Source: Lysobacteraceae bacterium | GTDB taxonomy: Bacteria; Pseudomonadota; Gammaproteobacteria; Xanthomonadales; Xanthomonadaceae | NCBI GenBank assembly: GCA_003241895.1 | Contig: QBLY01000001.1 | Coordinates: 248,001 to 312,000 of the forward strand | Direction of reading: 5' to 3' | DNA: 64,000 nucleotides | Part shown: piece after piece, positions 35,000 to 43,286 of the stretch | Layout of the letters: each line of letters begins with the position of its first letter | Numbering within the stretch: position 1 is the first letter of the stretch | Position numbers and translations under genes: made by a program | Notes under the pieces: generated by a model | Told to the model about the DNA's origin: nothing | Database searches by the model: none | What the model saw: only the letters and a program-made list of their open reading frames with translations

Positions 35000-36502
35000 T
35001 CAGGCCGTGGTCAGTCCCAGCGCGTCATGCAGCGGCTGCAGTTGCCCGGCGTAGCGGCGCCACTGGCCGACTTCGCGGGCGTCCGGGGCGCGCACCGGCA
35101 CGGGCGTGAAGTCCAGCCCCAGGTGTTCGAACACGCTGCGCGCCGCGGCATAGGGGTCGCTGACCAGCGACTCGAACGCCACGTCCACGATGCGGCCCGG
35201 GAACTGCGCGTGCCAGTGCGCCATCAGCGCCAGGTAGCGGCCGTGGTGCCCGGCCAGCTCGGCCTGGTCGTAGCTGTAGCCGTGTCCGGCAGGGAACAGG
35301 TGTTTGAGGTTGGCGAAGCAGGCGTCCATCGGGTCGCGCACCAGATGCACGAAGCGGGCATTGGGCATGGCGTTGGCCAGGTAGCCCAGCGCCAGGTAGT
35401 GGCTGGGCGTGCGGTCGACGAAGAAGTCTTTGCCGGCGGCGCGCCACTGCGTGTGGCCGAGGTACCGGCGCGCCAGCGGCGACAGGTCGGCGCTGGCGCA
35501 GGCGCGCACCAGTTCGCCCTCCAGCGCGGTGCCGCCGATGCGCTGGGCGCACCAGCGCAGCTGGATTACGAGGTCGTCCAGCTCACCCGCGGCGACAATG
35601 CGCGCGTCGGTGGCCAGCAGGCTTTCCAGGAAGGCCGCGCCCGACTGCGGCAGGCCCACGATGAAGACCGGAGCCGGCCCCGGCTCGGTCGCCAGCGGCC
35701 GCCCGGGGAGCACCTTGCGCAGGTCGTCGAACATGGCCACTTCGTCGGCCACCATGTAGCGCACCCGCCGGTGGCGAAGGCGCAGCCCGGCGGCCAGGGC
35801 GGGCCACGCGGCTTCGGTGTCGCCCAGGTCGTCGAGTTCCTTGAACAGCGCGAACTGCAGCTTGGGCGCGTCGGCATGCGTCTCGGGCATGCGCTCGATC
35901 AGCCCGCGCAGGCGGGCCACGTGGTTGTGGTCGTGGGTGGCGCGCCGCAGGGCGGCCAGGGCCACGTGGGCGCCGGCCTGGTTGGGCGCAGCGGCCAGGC
36001 AGGCTTCCAGCTCGGCCTCGGCGGCGGGCAAGCGGCCGGCCTGGCTTTCGGCTTCGCCCAGCAGCAGGTGCAGCTCGGCGCTGTCCAGCCCGGCCTCGCG
36101 GGCGCGGCGCAGCAGATCCGCGGCGCGGTCGTGGAAACCGTGTTCGGCCATCATGCGGCCGAAGCCCATCAGCAGCTTGGGCTCGCCGCAGGCGGCCACG
36201 GACGCGTCGTCCACGCAGTGCAGGGCCGAGCGGATTTCGCCCACGTTGAGCAGCATCCGGCACAGCGCTTCCAGCAACGACGGATCAGGCTCGCGGGCAT
36301 AGAAGGCCGCCAGGGCGTGGGTCGCCGCGGCGCGCACCTGCGAGGTTTCCACCGCAATGGCGCCCAGGCGCAGGTTGGCGGGCAGCATCCAGTCGGGGTC
36401 GGACAGCAGCGCCTCGAATTCGCGGCGGGCCAATTCGTCCTGGCGCGCGGCCCAGAAGGCTTCGGCTCGTTTCCAGCGTTCAATCGACGGGGAGGCTGAC
36501 AT
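35000..36502 (-). CDS. TPR-sulfotransferase family protein
   Basis: 500 residues. The N-terminal half (about 15-230) is a set of helical TPR-like repeats; the C-terminal half (about 265-490) is a sulfotransferase fold (Sulfotransfer_3 type) with the PAPS-binding loop V-F-I-V-G-L-P-Q-S-G-A, the D-R-T-P segment and the 3'-phosphate-binding L-V-R-D-P-M-D. The usual arginine of the P-R-S-G-T loop is replaced by glutamine and the threonine by alanine, which may alter nucleotide use. Substrate unknown. Possible protein or polysaccharide modification. Confidence 0.82.
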   Translation of the reverse strand: MSASPSIERWKRAEAFWAARQDELARREFEALLSDPDWMLPANLRLGAIAVETSQVRAAATHALAAFYAREPDPSLLEALCRMLLNVGEIRSALHCVDDASVAACGEPKLLMGFGRMMAEHGFHDRAADLLRRAREAGLDSAELHLLLGEAESQAGRLPAAEAELEACLAAAPNQAGAHVALAALRRATHDHNHVARLRGLIERMPETHADAPKLQFALFKELDDLGDTEAAWPALAAGLRLRHRRVRYMVADEVAMFDDLRKVLPGRPLATEPGPAPVFIVGLPQSGAAFLESLLATDARIVAAGELDDLVIQLRWCAQRIGGTALEGELVRACASADLSPLARRYLGHTQWRAAGKDFFVDRTPSHYLALGYLANAMPNARFVHLVRDPMDACFANLKHLFPAGHGYSYDQAELAGHHGRYLALMAHWHAQFPGRIVDVAFESLVSDPYAAARSVFEHLGLDFTPVPVRAPDAREVGQWRRYAGQLQPLHDALGLTTA

Positions 36503-36552
36503 CCCCTTACCTTGCCACGCTTGATGTGAACTCCACCATCGCGATGGATCAA

Positions 36553-37197
36553 TCAGCCGCCGTGGACCTCGCAGAACAGCTTGGCGAACGCGCTGCGGCG
36601 GATATCGGCCGCCGCCCGGCCGGTTTCCTCCACCAGGTTGAGCTTGGCGGCGCGCAGCCGGTCCATCTCGGCGCCCCGCCGGAAGGCCACTTCGCGCTGC
36701 AGGCGCGCCCGGCGATGGTCGTCCAGGCCAGAGGCGACCTCGAGGCGGTGCTCGGCCAAGGCGCGCCAGGGGATGAAGATGGCATGCAGCTCGCCCTCGG
36801 CCAGGGTGAAGAAACCGGCACCGAACAAGTCGGCACTGGCGGAATGCGCATGCAGGGTCCAGTCGCCACCGTCGCGGTACCTGAGCGTGCTGGTGACCGA
36901 CAGCGGCGGCGCCACGGCCACGGCCCGGGTGTCGGCGCTGAGCAGGATGCCGCGCAGGGTTCCGATGGGGTTGGAATGGGTCACCGTGCCGGAACGCAGG
37001 ATCACGTTGCCGCCCTCCCAGTCCAGGCCGGTGAGGTGGCCGAACAGCAGCTCGCCGGTATCGAGCAGCAGGATCACTTTCTGCAGGTCGGGGGTCACTT
37101 CGCCCATCCAGCGCGGCGGCTGCGGCAGGCCATACAGCACGCCCGCGCCATAGCCGAAGCTGCCGGGGAGTTCGTCAACGCGGGTCAGGTCGGCCAT
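36553..37197 (-). CDS. conserved-looking hypothetical protein
   Basis: 214 residues with no signal peptide or membrane helix. The first two-thirds are mostly beta (several glycine-separated strands such as V-I-L-L-L-D-T-G-E-L-L-F-G-H), the last third is a charged helix pair with repeated arginine. No motif or family recognised. It lies 50 bases upstream of the TPR-sulfotransferase gene on the same strand and could share its message. Confidence 0.6.
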   Translation of the reverse strand: MADLTRVDELPGSFGYGAGVLYGLPQPPRWMGEVTPDLQKVILLLDTGELLFGHLTGLDWEGGNVILRSGTVTHSNPIGTLRGILLSADTRAVAVAPPLSVTSTLRYRDGGDWTLHAHSASADLFGAGFFTLAEGELHAIFIPWRALAEHRLEVASGLDDHRRARLQREVAFRRGAEMDRLRAAKLNLVEETGRAAADIRRSAFAKLFCEVHGG

Positions 37198-37338
37198 GCC
37201 CCGAGTCTAGTCCGACTGCGGCGGTTCACGCAGCCAACAGGCCGTGGGCGCGCCGTCCGCATTCACAATCCACGCCGCCCGTCCGCTACGGGATGAATTT
37301 GCCCGGCCGACCCATTAAAGTCGGGCTGGGGTGTCCGA

Positions 37339-40300
37339 ATGCGTCCAAGCCGCACATTGCGCGCTGTTGCCGCGCTGTTGATCGCCTGCCTGTGGCCGGC
37401 AGCGGCGGCGCTTGCCTCCGAGATCGACGTGGACCAGATCGGCCGCGTCCCCGCCAAACTATTCGACGAAGGCAACGGGCTGCCCGACCCCACGGTTACC
37501 GCCGTGGCGCAGGCGCCCGATGGCCGCGTCTGGGTCGGCACGATGCGCGGCCTGGCACGCTTCAATGGCCTGGCGATGGCGGCCGTGCCGGGTCCGGAAG
37601 GCAAGCTCGCCGGCGTGGTGCGCGACGTGGCCGCCACGCCCGACGGCCGGGTGTGGGTGTCGATGTCCGGCGTGGGGGTATTCGTTTTAAGCGACGGCGC
37701 TTGGCAGGACATCGGCGTCGACAAGGGCCTGGGCGCAGTGAACGCACTGCGGCTGCGCTGGTTCCCGGCCAACGGCGGCTACCGCCTGTTCGCCACCACG
37801 CTGGGCGGCGTGGCGGAATGGGTGGACGGCGGCTGGCAGGCGCGCGCCCTTCCCGCGGAACTGGCCGATGTGGAAATTTTCGACGTGGCGCTGGCCAGCG
37901 ACGAATCGCAGTCGTTGTGGCTCGCCACGTTCGGGCAGGGCTTGTACCACTGCCCCTTGGCACAGGCCTGCGTGCCGGTCACGCCCGACGCGGAAGGCCC
38001 GCGCTTCTTCGAGATCACCAGCGTGGACACCTGGCCCGAGGCCGACCATGGCCACAGCGTGTGGGTGGGCAGCTTCGGCGGCGGCGTGGCGCGTTTGCAC
38101 GGCGGGCGCTGGCAGCGCTTCAACCGCGGCACCGGCGCGCTGGGCAGCGACTACGTGCATGCGCTGATGCTGCAGGACATCGGCCAGCCGCAGCCACAGG
38201 TCTGGGCCGGCCTGCGCCAGGGCGCGGCGCGCCTGCGCGGCGGCCAGTGGCAGGCGCTGGACTACCTCACCCGCCTGGCCAGCACCCGCACCCGCGCCAT
38301 CGGGCAGGGCCGCGACGCGCAGGGTCGCCCCCAGGTCTGGCTGGGCACCGACGCGGGCGCCGCGCGCCTTCGGCTCGTAGGCAACTGGCGCACCGTCAGC
38401 GAGGTGGGCAGCAGCGGCAACGGCGTGTGGGCGCTGTTGAACGAAGTGGGCAGCGACGGCCACGAATCCATCTGGCTGGGCAGCGACGGCGAGGGCTTGT
38501 CGCGCTACCGCGACGGCGCCTGGCGCGCCTGGACCCAGGCCGATGGCCTGCCCAACCCCACGGTGCGCAGCCTGGCGCGCATGGCCGACGGCACGCCCGA
38601 CGGCACGCTTTGGGTAGGCACGTGGAATGGCCACGTCGCGCGCCTGCTCGGCGAACGGCTGAAGGAACTGCCCACGCCCTGGCCCAAGTTTGAACGCGAG
38701 GCGGTGTCCAAGATCCTGCCAGTGGGCAAGAACGAGGCGTGGATCGGCCTGCGCCAGGGCGGCGTGGCGCACTATCGCGACGGCGTGTGGCGCCACTTCG
38801 ACCCCGCCGATCCGGCCAATCCGCAGCGCGTGGTGGCCCTGCTGCAAACCGGAAGCCGCAATGACACCGTCCTCTGGGCCACCACCGTGGGCCGCGGCCT
38901 GGCGGTTTACCGCAACGGCCGGTGGCGCTTCCACGGCCGTGCCCAGGGCCTGCCCGACGACAGCTATTTCGGCATGACCCTGATGCCCGACGCCGGCGGC
39001 CGGCCCATGCTTTGGCTGGGATCCCAGACCAACGGGGTGGTGCGGGTGGACATCAGCAACCCCGACCTGCCGCGGCTGGTCACCGAACCCACCCTGCCCG
39101 CTTCGCCCAACCCCTACACCTACGGCGTGGTGCGCGACGGCGCCGGCGACCTGGTGGTGTGCAGCGACTACGGCGCCGCCCGCTGGCGGCCACTGGCCGA
39201 CGGCCAGTTCGACGTGATGCGTTTCCAGCGCAGCGACGGCCTGCCGCACGACGAATGCAACGCCGGCGCCCTGCACGTGGACGCCAAGGGCCGCGTGTGG
39301 GCAGGCACCATCGGCGGCGCCGCGGTGTACCTGCCGCGCACGCCCACGCAGCGGCCCATCACCCCGTCCCTGTCGATCGAGCGCCTGGCGGTGGACGGCG
39401 TGGCGATGTCGGTGCCGGCCAATGCCGCTGTCTTGTCCCTGCCCGCCGGCACACGCAGCGTGCTGGTGGAGTTCGCCCTGCTCACCGGCGAGCGTGAGGG
39501 AATGAACACCTACCGCAGCTGGCTTGAAGGCCTGGACCCGGGGCCGGGCGAATGGAACGACACGCCGCTGCGGCAGTTCACCGGCCTGCCGCCGGGCACC
39601 TACCGGCTCACTCTTGAAGCGCGCGACTACACCGGCGCCCCGGCCAAGCCGCAGCTGATCGCCTTCGAGATCAATCGGCCCTGGTGGGGCACCGTAACGG
39701 CGATGGCCCTTTATGCCATCGCCTTCCTGCTGCTGGCGCTGGGCCTGCTGCGGCTGCGCGAGCGCCAGCTGCGTGCGCGTGAAACCGAGCTGGTGCAGCT
39801 GGTGCGCCAACGCACCACCGAACTCGAATCGCGCAGCCTGGAGCTTCGCCGCGCCAACGAGGAGCTGACGCGGCTGTCGTATTTCGATGTGCTGACGGAG
39901 CTGGCCAACCGCCGCCGCCTGATCGAACGGCTGCAGGCGGAATGGGCCATCGGGCTGGCGCGCGGTACGCCGGTGGCGTTCGCGCTGTTCGACCTGGACG
40001 AGTTCAAGGCCTACAACGACCACAAGGGCCACTTGGCCGGCGACGAGGCGCTGCGCGTGGTGGCGCGCCGGGTGGAAGCCGAGCTGCGCAAGCCCCATGA
40101 CACCGCGGGCCGCTACGGCGGCGAAGAGTTCGGGGTGGTGCTGCCCGGCCTGGAGCTTCCCGAGGCGATGGCGGTAGCCGAACGCGTGCGCCAGGCGGTG
40201 ATGCATGCCGACCTGCCGCATCCGGGTTCAAAGCTGGGCCAGGTGACCATCAGCATCGGCGTGGCGGCCATCGTGCCGCGGGGGGGGCTAAGCGCCGACC

Positions 40301-40386
40301 TGCTGATCGCCGCCGCCGACGCGGCGCTGTACCGCGCCAAGCAGGCGGGCAAGAACCGCGTGGAAGCCGCCGAAATCCTCGACTGA
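37339..40386 (+). CDS. propeller-sensor diguanylate cyclase
   Basis: 1015 residues: signal peptide (about 1-27), two-component-regulator propeller repeats (V-W-V-G-T, L-W-L-A-T, W-L-G-S-D and similar) to about 680, a Y_Y_Y-type beta domain (about 690-770), a transmembrane helix near 785-805, a coiled coil and a GGDEF domain with G-G-E-E-F at 927-931. The I-site position reads K-P-H-D rather than RxxD, so feedback inhibition is doubtful. Same architecture as the gene at 8415-11504, but the sequences are well diverged. Divergent from the hypothetical gene at its left. Confidence 0.9.
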   Translation: MRPSRTLRAVAALLIACLWPAAAALASEIDVDQIGRVPAKLFDEGNGLPDPTVTAVAQAPDGRVWVGTMRGLARFNGLAMAAVPGPEGKLAGVVRDVAATPDGRVWVSMSGVGVFVLSDGAWQDIGVDKGLGAVNALRLRWFPANGGYRLFATTLGGVAEWVDGGWQARALPAELADVEIFDVALASDESQSLWLATFGQGLYHCPLAQACVPVTPDAEGPRFFEITSVDTWPEADHGHSVWVGSFGGGVARLHGGRWQRFNRGTGALGSDYVHALMLQDIGQPQPQVWAGLRQGAARLRGGQWQALDYLTRLASTRTRAIGQGRDAQGRPQVWLGTDAGAARLRLVGNWRTVSEVGSSGNGVWALLNEVGSDGHESIWLGSDGEGLSRYRDGAWRAWTQADGLPNPTVRSLARMADGTPDGTLWVGTWNGHVARLLGERLKELPTPWPKFEREAVSKILPVGKNEAWIGLRQGGVAHYRDGVWRHFDPADPANPQRVVALLQTGSRNDTVLWATTVGRGLAVYRNGRWRFHGRAQGLPDDSYFGMTLMPDAGGRPMLWLGSQTNGVVRVDISNPDLPRLVTEPTLPASPNPYTYGVVRDGAGDLVVCSDYGAARWRPLADGQFDVMRFQRSDGLPHDECNAGALHVDAKGRVWAGTIGGAAVYLPRTPTQRPITPSLSIERLAVDGVAMSVPANAAVLSLPAGTRSVLVEFALLTGEREGMNTYRSWLEGLDPGPGEWNDTPLRQFTGLPPGTYRLTLEARDYTGAPAKPQLIAFEINRPWWGTVTAMALYAIAFLLLALGLLRLRERQLRARETELVQLVRQRTTELESRSLELRRANEELTRLSYFDVLTELANRRRLIERLQAEWAIGLARGTPVAFALFDLDEFKAYNDHKGHLAGDEALRVVARRVEAELRKPHDTAGRYGGEEFGVVLPGLELPEAMAVAERVRQAVMHADLPHPGSKLGQVTISIGVAAIVPRGGLSADLLIAAADAALYRAKQAGKNRVEAAEILD

Positions 40387-40408
40387 GCCGGCGCCGTACT
40401 TTTCTTGA

Positions 40409-40586
40409 ATAAAAAAAAGGGCGACCGCGCGGCGGTCGCCCAAGAAACCCTGCTCTAGGGTTGTTGGCTGGCCTTCTTCCGGGGAGAGACAAGAAGGCCA
40501 AGCAGTTAAGGGAACGCAGCCCGGCGCAGGGAGCGGACAAGGTCGGTGCGGGCGAGGATCGTGGCGCCCTTCCCGATTAGAGCGTT
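40409..40586 (-). ncRNA. candidate structured small RNA, about 175 nt
   Basis: On the minus strand a -35/-10 pair TTGCCT-N17-TAGTGT (40593-40621) would start a transcript near 40586. Its 5' end (AAACGCTCTA, from 40587) can pair with TAGAGC-AGG-GTTT (40445-40457) to close the molecule; inside is a perfect 9-bp hairpin GGCCTTCTT/AAGAAGGCC (40470-40499); and it ends at a 10-bp GC stem followed by eight T residues. No ORF of note is inside. The size is like that of many regulatory RNAs, 6S RNA included, but I cannot assign it to a known family. Confidence 0.5.
40411..40441 (-). terminator. strong rho-independent terminator
   Basis: Perfect 10-bp stem GGGCGACCGC/GCGGTCGCCC with a 3-base loop (40419-40441). 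The run of eight As on the plus strand (40411-40418) places the U-tract on the minus-strand transcript, so it stops leftward transcription, although no leftward gene lies to its right. Confidence 0.8.
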
Positions 40587-40592
40587 TGCTTT

Positions 40593-40621
40593 ACACTACG
40601 GCGCGTCCAGACCCCAGGCAA
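40593..40621 (-). promoter_or_regulatory. candidate sigma-70 promoter for the small RNA
   Basis: Minus-strand TTGCCT (40616-40621) and TAGTGT (40593-40598) with exactly 17 bases between. It faces the closing-stem and terminator arrangement to its left. Confidence 0.4.
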
Positions 40622-40740
40622 GCTTTGTCTTGTCCGGTTTGGTGCTATTAAATCAATAACTTGCGGACAACTCTTCGAGTAATCTCGCACGTCTACTTTC
40701 GCGCAGTGCCGCGGTTTACGCCGTCGGACCGGAGCCTCCA

Positions 40741-41841
40741 ATGATCTTTGAAACCATCTCCACCTCGGGCCACGAGGAAGTGGTGTTCTGCCATAACAAG
40801 GACGCGGGCCTGAAGGCCATCATCGCGATCCACAACACCGTGCTGGGCCCTGCGCTGGGCGGCACCCGCATGTGGCCCTACGCCAGCGAGGCGGAGGCCT
40901 TGAACGACGTGCTGCGCCTGAGCCGCGGTATGACCTACAAGGCGGCGGTGTCGGGCCTGAACCTGGGTGGCGGCAAGGCGGTGATCTGGGGCGACCCGAA
41001 CAAGGACAAGTCCGAGGCGCTGTTCCGCGCGTTCGGCCGCTTCGTGAACTCCCTGGGCGGTCGCTACATCACCGCCGAGGACGTCGGCATCGACGTCAAC
41101 GACATGGAGTACGTGCTGCGCGAGACCGAGTTCGTCACCGGCGTGCACCAGGTGCACGGCGGTTCGGGCGACCCGTCGCCGTTCACCGCCTACGGCACCC
41201 TGCAGGGCCTGATGGCGGCGCTGCAGGTCAAGTTTGGCAACGAAGACGTGGGCAACTACAGCTACGCCGTGCAGGGCGTAGGCCACGTGGGCCTGGAATT
41301 TGTGAAGCTGCTGCGCGAGCGCGGCGCCAAGGTCTTCGTCACCGACATCAACAAGGACGCGGTGCAGCGCGCCGTGGACCAGTTCGGCTGTGAGGCCGTG
41401 GCCCTGGACGAGATCTACGACGTGGACGCGGACGTCTATTCGCCCACCGCCCTGGGCGGCACGGTGAACGAAAAGACCCTCCCGCGCCTGAAGTGCAAGA
41501 TCATCTGCGGCGCCGCCAACAACCAGCTGGCCACCGACGAGATGGGCGTGGCGGTGGCGGAAAAGGGCATCCTGTATGCCCCCGACTACGCCGTGAACGC
41601 GGGCGGCCTGATGAACGTCTCGCTGGAAATCGACGGCTACAACCGCGAGCGCGCCATGCGCATGATGCGCACCATTTACTACAACCTGGGCCGCATCTTC
41701 GAAATCGCCAAGCGCGACGGCATCCCCACCAACAAGGCCGCCGACCGCATGGCCGAAGAGCGCATCACCGCCATCGGCAAGCTGCGCCTCCCCCACCTCG
41801 GCGCCCCCGCCCCCCGCTTCCAGGGCCGCCGCGGCAACTGA
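40741..41841 (+). CDS. leucine dehydrogenase (Glu/Leu/Phe/Val dehydrogenase family)
   Basis: 366 residues, the usual length. N-terminal substrate domain with G-G-T-R-M and the catalytic lysine in L-G-G-G-K-A-V-I (about 75-83); C-terminal NAD-binding Rossmann fold with V-Q-G-V-G-H-V-G and a V-T-D-I-N acidic strand end, indicating NAD over NADP. It oxidatively deaminates leucine, valine and isoleucine to the keto acids, feeding the leucine catabolic genes downstream and supplying iso-branched fatty-acid primers. GGAG precedes the ATG. The stop codon lies at the edge of the repeat at 41841. Confidence 0.93.
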   Translation: MIFETISTSGHEEVVFCHNKDAGLKAIIAIHNTVLGPALGGTRMWPYASEAEALNDVLRLSRGMTYKAAVSGLNLGGGKAVIWGDPNKDKSEALFRAFGRFVNSLGGRYITAEDVGIDVNDMEYVLRETEFVTGVHQVHGGSGDPSPFTAYGTLQGLMAALQVKFGNEDVGNYSYAVQGVGHVGLEFVKLLRERGAKVFVTDINKDAVQRAVDQFGCEAVALDEIYDVDADVYSPTALGGTVNEKTLPRLKCKIICGAANNQLATDEMGVAVAEKGILYAPDYAVNAGGLMNVSLEIDGYNRERAMRMMRTIYYNLGRIFEIAKRDGIPTNKAADRMAEERITAIGKLRLPHLGAPAPRFQGRRGN

Positions 41842-41934
41842 GACAGAAAGGGGTCAGGTTGACTTCTCGCCGCCTGACCCCCTTTGCTCACCGCCCTCTC
41901 GCCAGCGAGAAGTTAACCTGACCCCGTTCTGTCT
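41841..41934. repeat. palindromic GGGGTCAGGTT-type repeat
   Basis: Two 29-base arms (41841-41869 and 41906-41934) are inverted copies with 27 of 29 bases pairing. The spacer itself contains CCTGACCCCCTTT (41873-41885), which can pair with the left arm instead, so two folds compete. It begins inside the leucine dehydrogenase stop codon. Related to the elements at 18506 and 43167. Confidence 0.8.
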
Positions 41935-41998
41935 GCTCTGACTGCGTTTTCACTTCGGCAGGGGCAGGCTTATCGTTCATTCCGGACATGGAGTTGTG

Positions 41999-43156
41999 AT
42001 GCGTACGTTCCCCCTCGGTGAAGACCTCGATGCGCTGCGTGACGCCGTGCGGCGTTTCGCTGAAACCGAGATCGCTCCGCGAGCGGCGCAGATAGACCAC
42101 GACAACGTCTTCCCCGCCGACCTGTGGCCCAAGCTGGGCGAACTGGGCCTGCTGGGCATCACCGTGCCGGGCGAGTACGGGGGCAGCGACATGGGCTACC
42201 TGGCCCACCTGGTGGCGATGGAGGAAATCTCCCGCGCCTCGGGCTCGGTCGGCCTGAGCTACGGCGCGCACAGCAACCTGTGCGTGGCCAACCTGGACGC
42301 CAACGGCAGCCCGGCGCAGCGCAAGCACTACCTGCCCAAGCTGTGCAGCGGTGAATGGAAGGGCGCGCTGGCGATGAGCGAACCGGGCGCCGGCTCGGAC
42401 GTGGTGGGCTCGATGAGCTGCCGCGCCGAACTGCGCGACGGCACCTGGGTCGCCAACGGCAGCAAGATGTGGATCACCAACGGCCCCGAGGCCGACGTGC
42501 TGATCGTCTACATGCGCACCGCCGGCAAGGAAGCGGGCAGCCGCTGCATGACCGCCTTCATCGTCGAAAAGGGCATGAAGGGCTTCAGCACCGCCCAGAA
42601 GCTCGACAAGCTGGGCATGCGCGGCTCCAACACCTGCGAACTGGTGTTCGAAAACTGCGAGATCCCCGCCGAAAACGTCCTGGGCGAAGTGCACCAGGGC
42701 GTCAAGGTGCTGATGCGCGGCCTCAACACCGAGCGCCTGGTGCTGACCGGCGGCCCGATCGGCCTGATGCAGGCGGCGCTGGACGTGGCCCTGCCCTACG
42801 TGCGCGAGCGCAAGCAGTTCGACCAGGCCATCGGCACCTTCGGCCTGATGCAGGGCAAGATCGCCGACATGTACACCGCGCTGCAGTCCAGCCGCGCCTT
42901 CGCCTACCAGGTGGCGCGCGACTTCGACGCCGGCCACGCCAGCCGCGTGGACTCGGCCAGTTGCCTGCTCCACGCCAGCGAGTGCGCGGTGCAGGTGGCG
43001 CTGGAAGGCATCCAGGCCCTGGGCGGCAACGGCTACATCAACGAATACGCCACCGGCCGCATCCTGCGCGACGCCAAGCTGTACGCCATCGGCGCCGGCA
43101 CCAATGAAATCCGCCGCATGCTGATCGGTCGCGAACTCTTCGACGGCCGCGACTGA
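41999..43156 (+). CDS. liuA: isovaleryl-CoA dehydrogenase
   Basis: 385 residues from ATG 41999; the overlapping GTG at 41996 is disfavoured because GGAG lies at the right distance from the ATG. Acyl-CoA dehydrogenase fold with M-S-E-P-G-A-G-S-D (FAD loop), W-I-T-N-G, the Y-V-R-E-R-K-Q-F helix, and the late I-N-E-Y segment; the G-L-N-x-E-R-L-V-L run is characteristic of isovaleryl-CoA dehydrogenases. The catalytic glutamate near 245 (L-N-T-E-R) is in the position known for this subfamily. Converts isovaleryl-CoA to 3-methylcrotonyl-CoA in leucine breakdown. Confidence 0.93.
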   Translation: MRTFPLGEDLDALRDAVRRFAETEIAPRAAQIDHDNVFPADLWPKLGELGLLGITVPGEYGGSDMGYLAHLVAMEEISRASGSVGLSYGAHSNLCVANLDANGSPAQRKHYLPKLCSGEWKGALAMSEPGAGSDVVGSMSCRAELRDGTWVANGSKMWITNGPEADVLIVYMRTAGKEAGSRCMTAFIVEKGMKGFSTAQKLDKLGMRGSNTCELVFENCEIPAENVLGEVHQGVKVLMRGLNTERLVLTGGPIGLMQAALDVALPYVRERKQFDQAIGTFGLMQGKIADMYTALQSSRAFAYQVARDFDAGHASRVDSASCLLHASECAVQVALEGIQALGGNGYINEYATGRILRDAKLYAIGAGTNEIRRMLIGRELFDGRD

Positions 43157-43166
43157 CAACCCGCCC

Positions 43167-43223
43167 AAAATGGGGTCAGAGAACATTGGCGTTTCAAACG
43201 CTAATGTTCTCTGACCCCATTTT
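43167..43223. repeat. perfect long palindrome, GGGGTCAGAG type
   Basis: Arms of 21 bases (43167-43187 and 43203-43223) are exact reverse complements; inside them GCGTTT-C-AAACGC forms another perfect stem after one G/T mismatch, so nearly all 57 bases fold into one hairpin. AAAATGGGGTCAGAG matches termini I associate with REP/RAYT elements. Six Ts follow, so it could also terminate liuA. Confidence 0.85.
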
Positions 43224-43286
43224 TTGTCGAGCGGGGGCCAGACGCTGGGGCATAATCGTGGGCTAGCCAACGCAATCGGAGCCCCC

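Larger units (their letters stand above)
40387..40740. other. 354-base gap between diguanylate cyclase and leucine dehydrogenase
   Basis: No protein-coding frame is supported. The left two-thirds hold the candidate minus-strand RNA with its terminator and promoter described separately. The right third (40625-40740) is AT-richer and should contain the leucine dehydrogenase promoter; a GGAG ribosome-binding site precedes the ATG at 40741. Confidence 0.6.
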
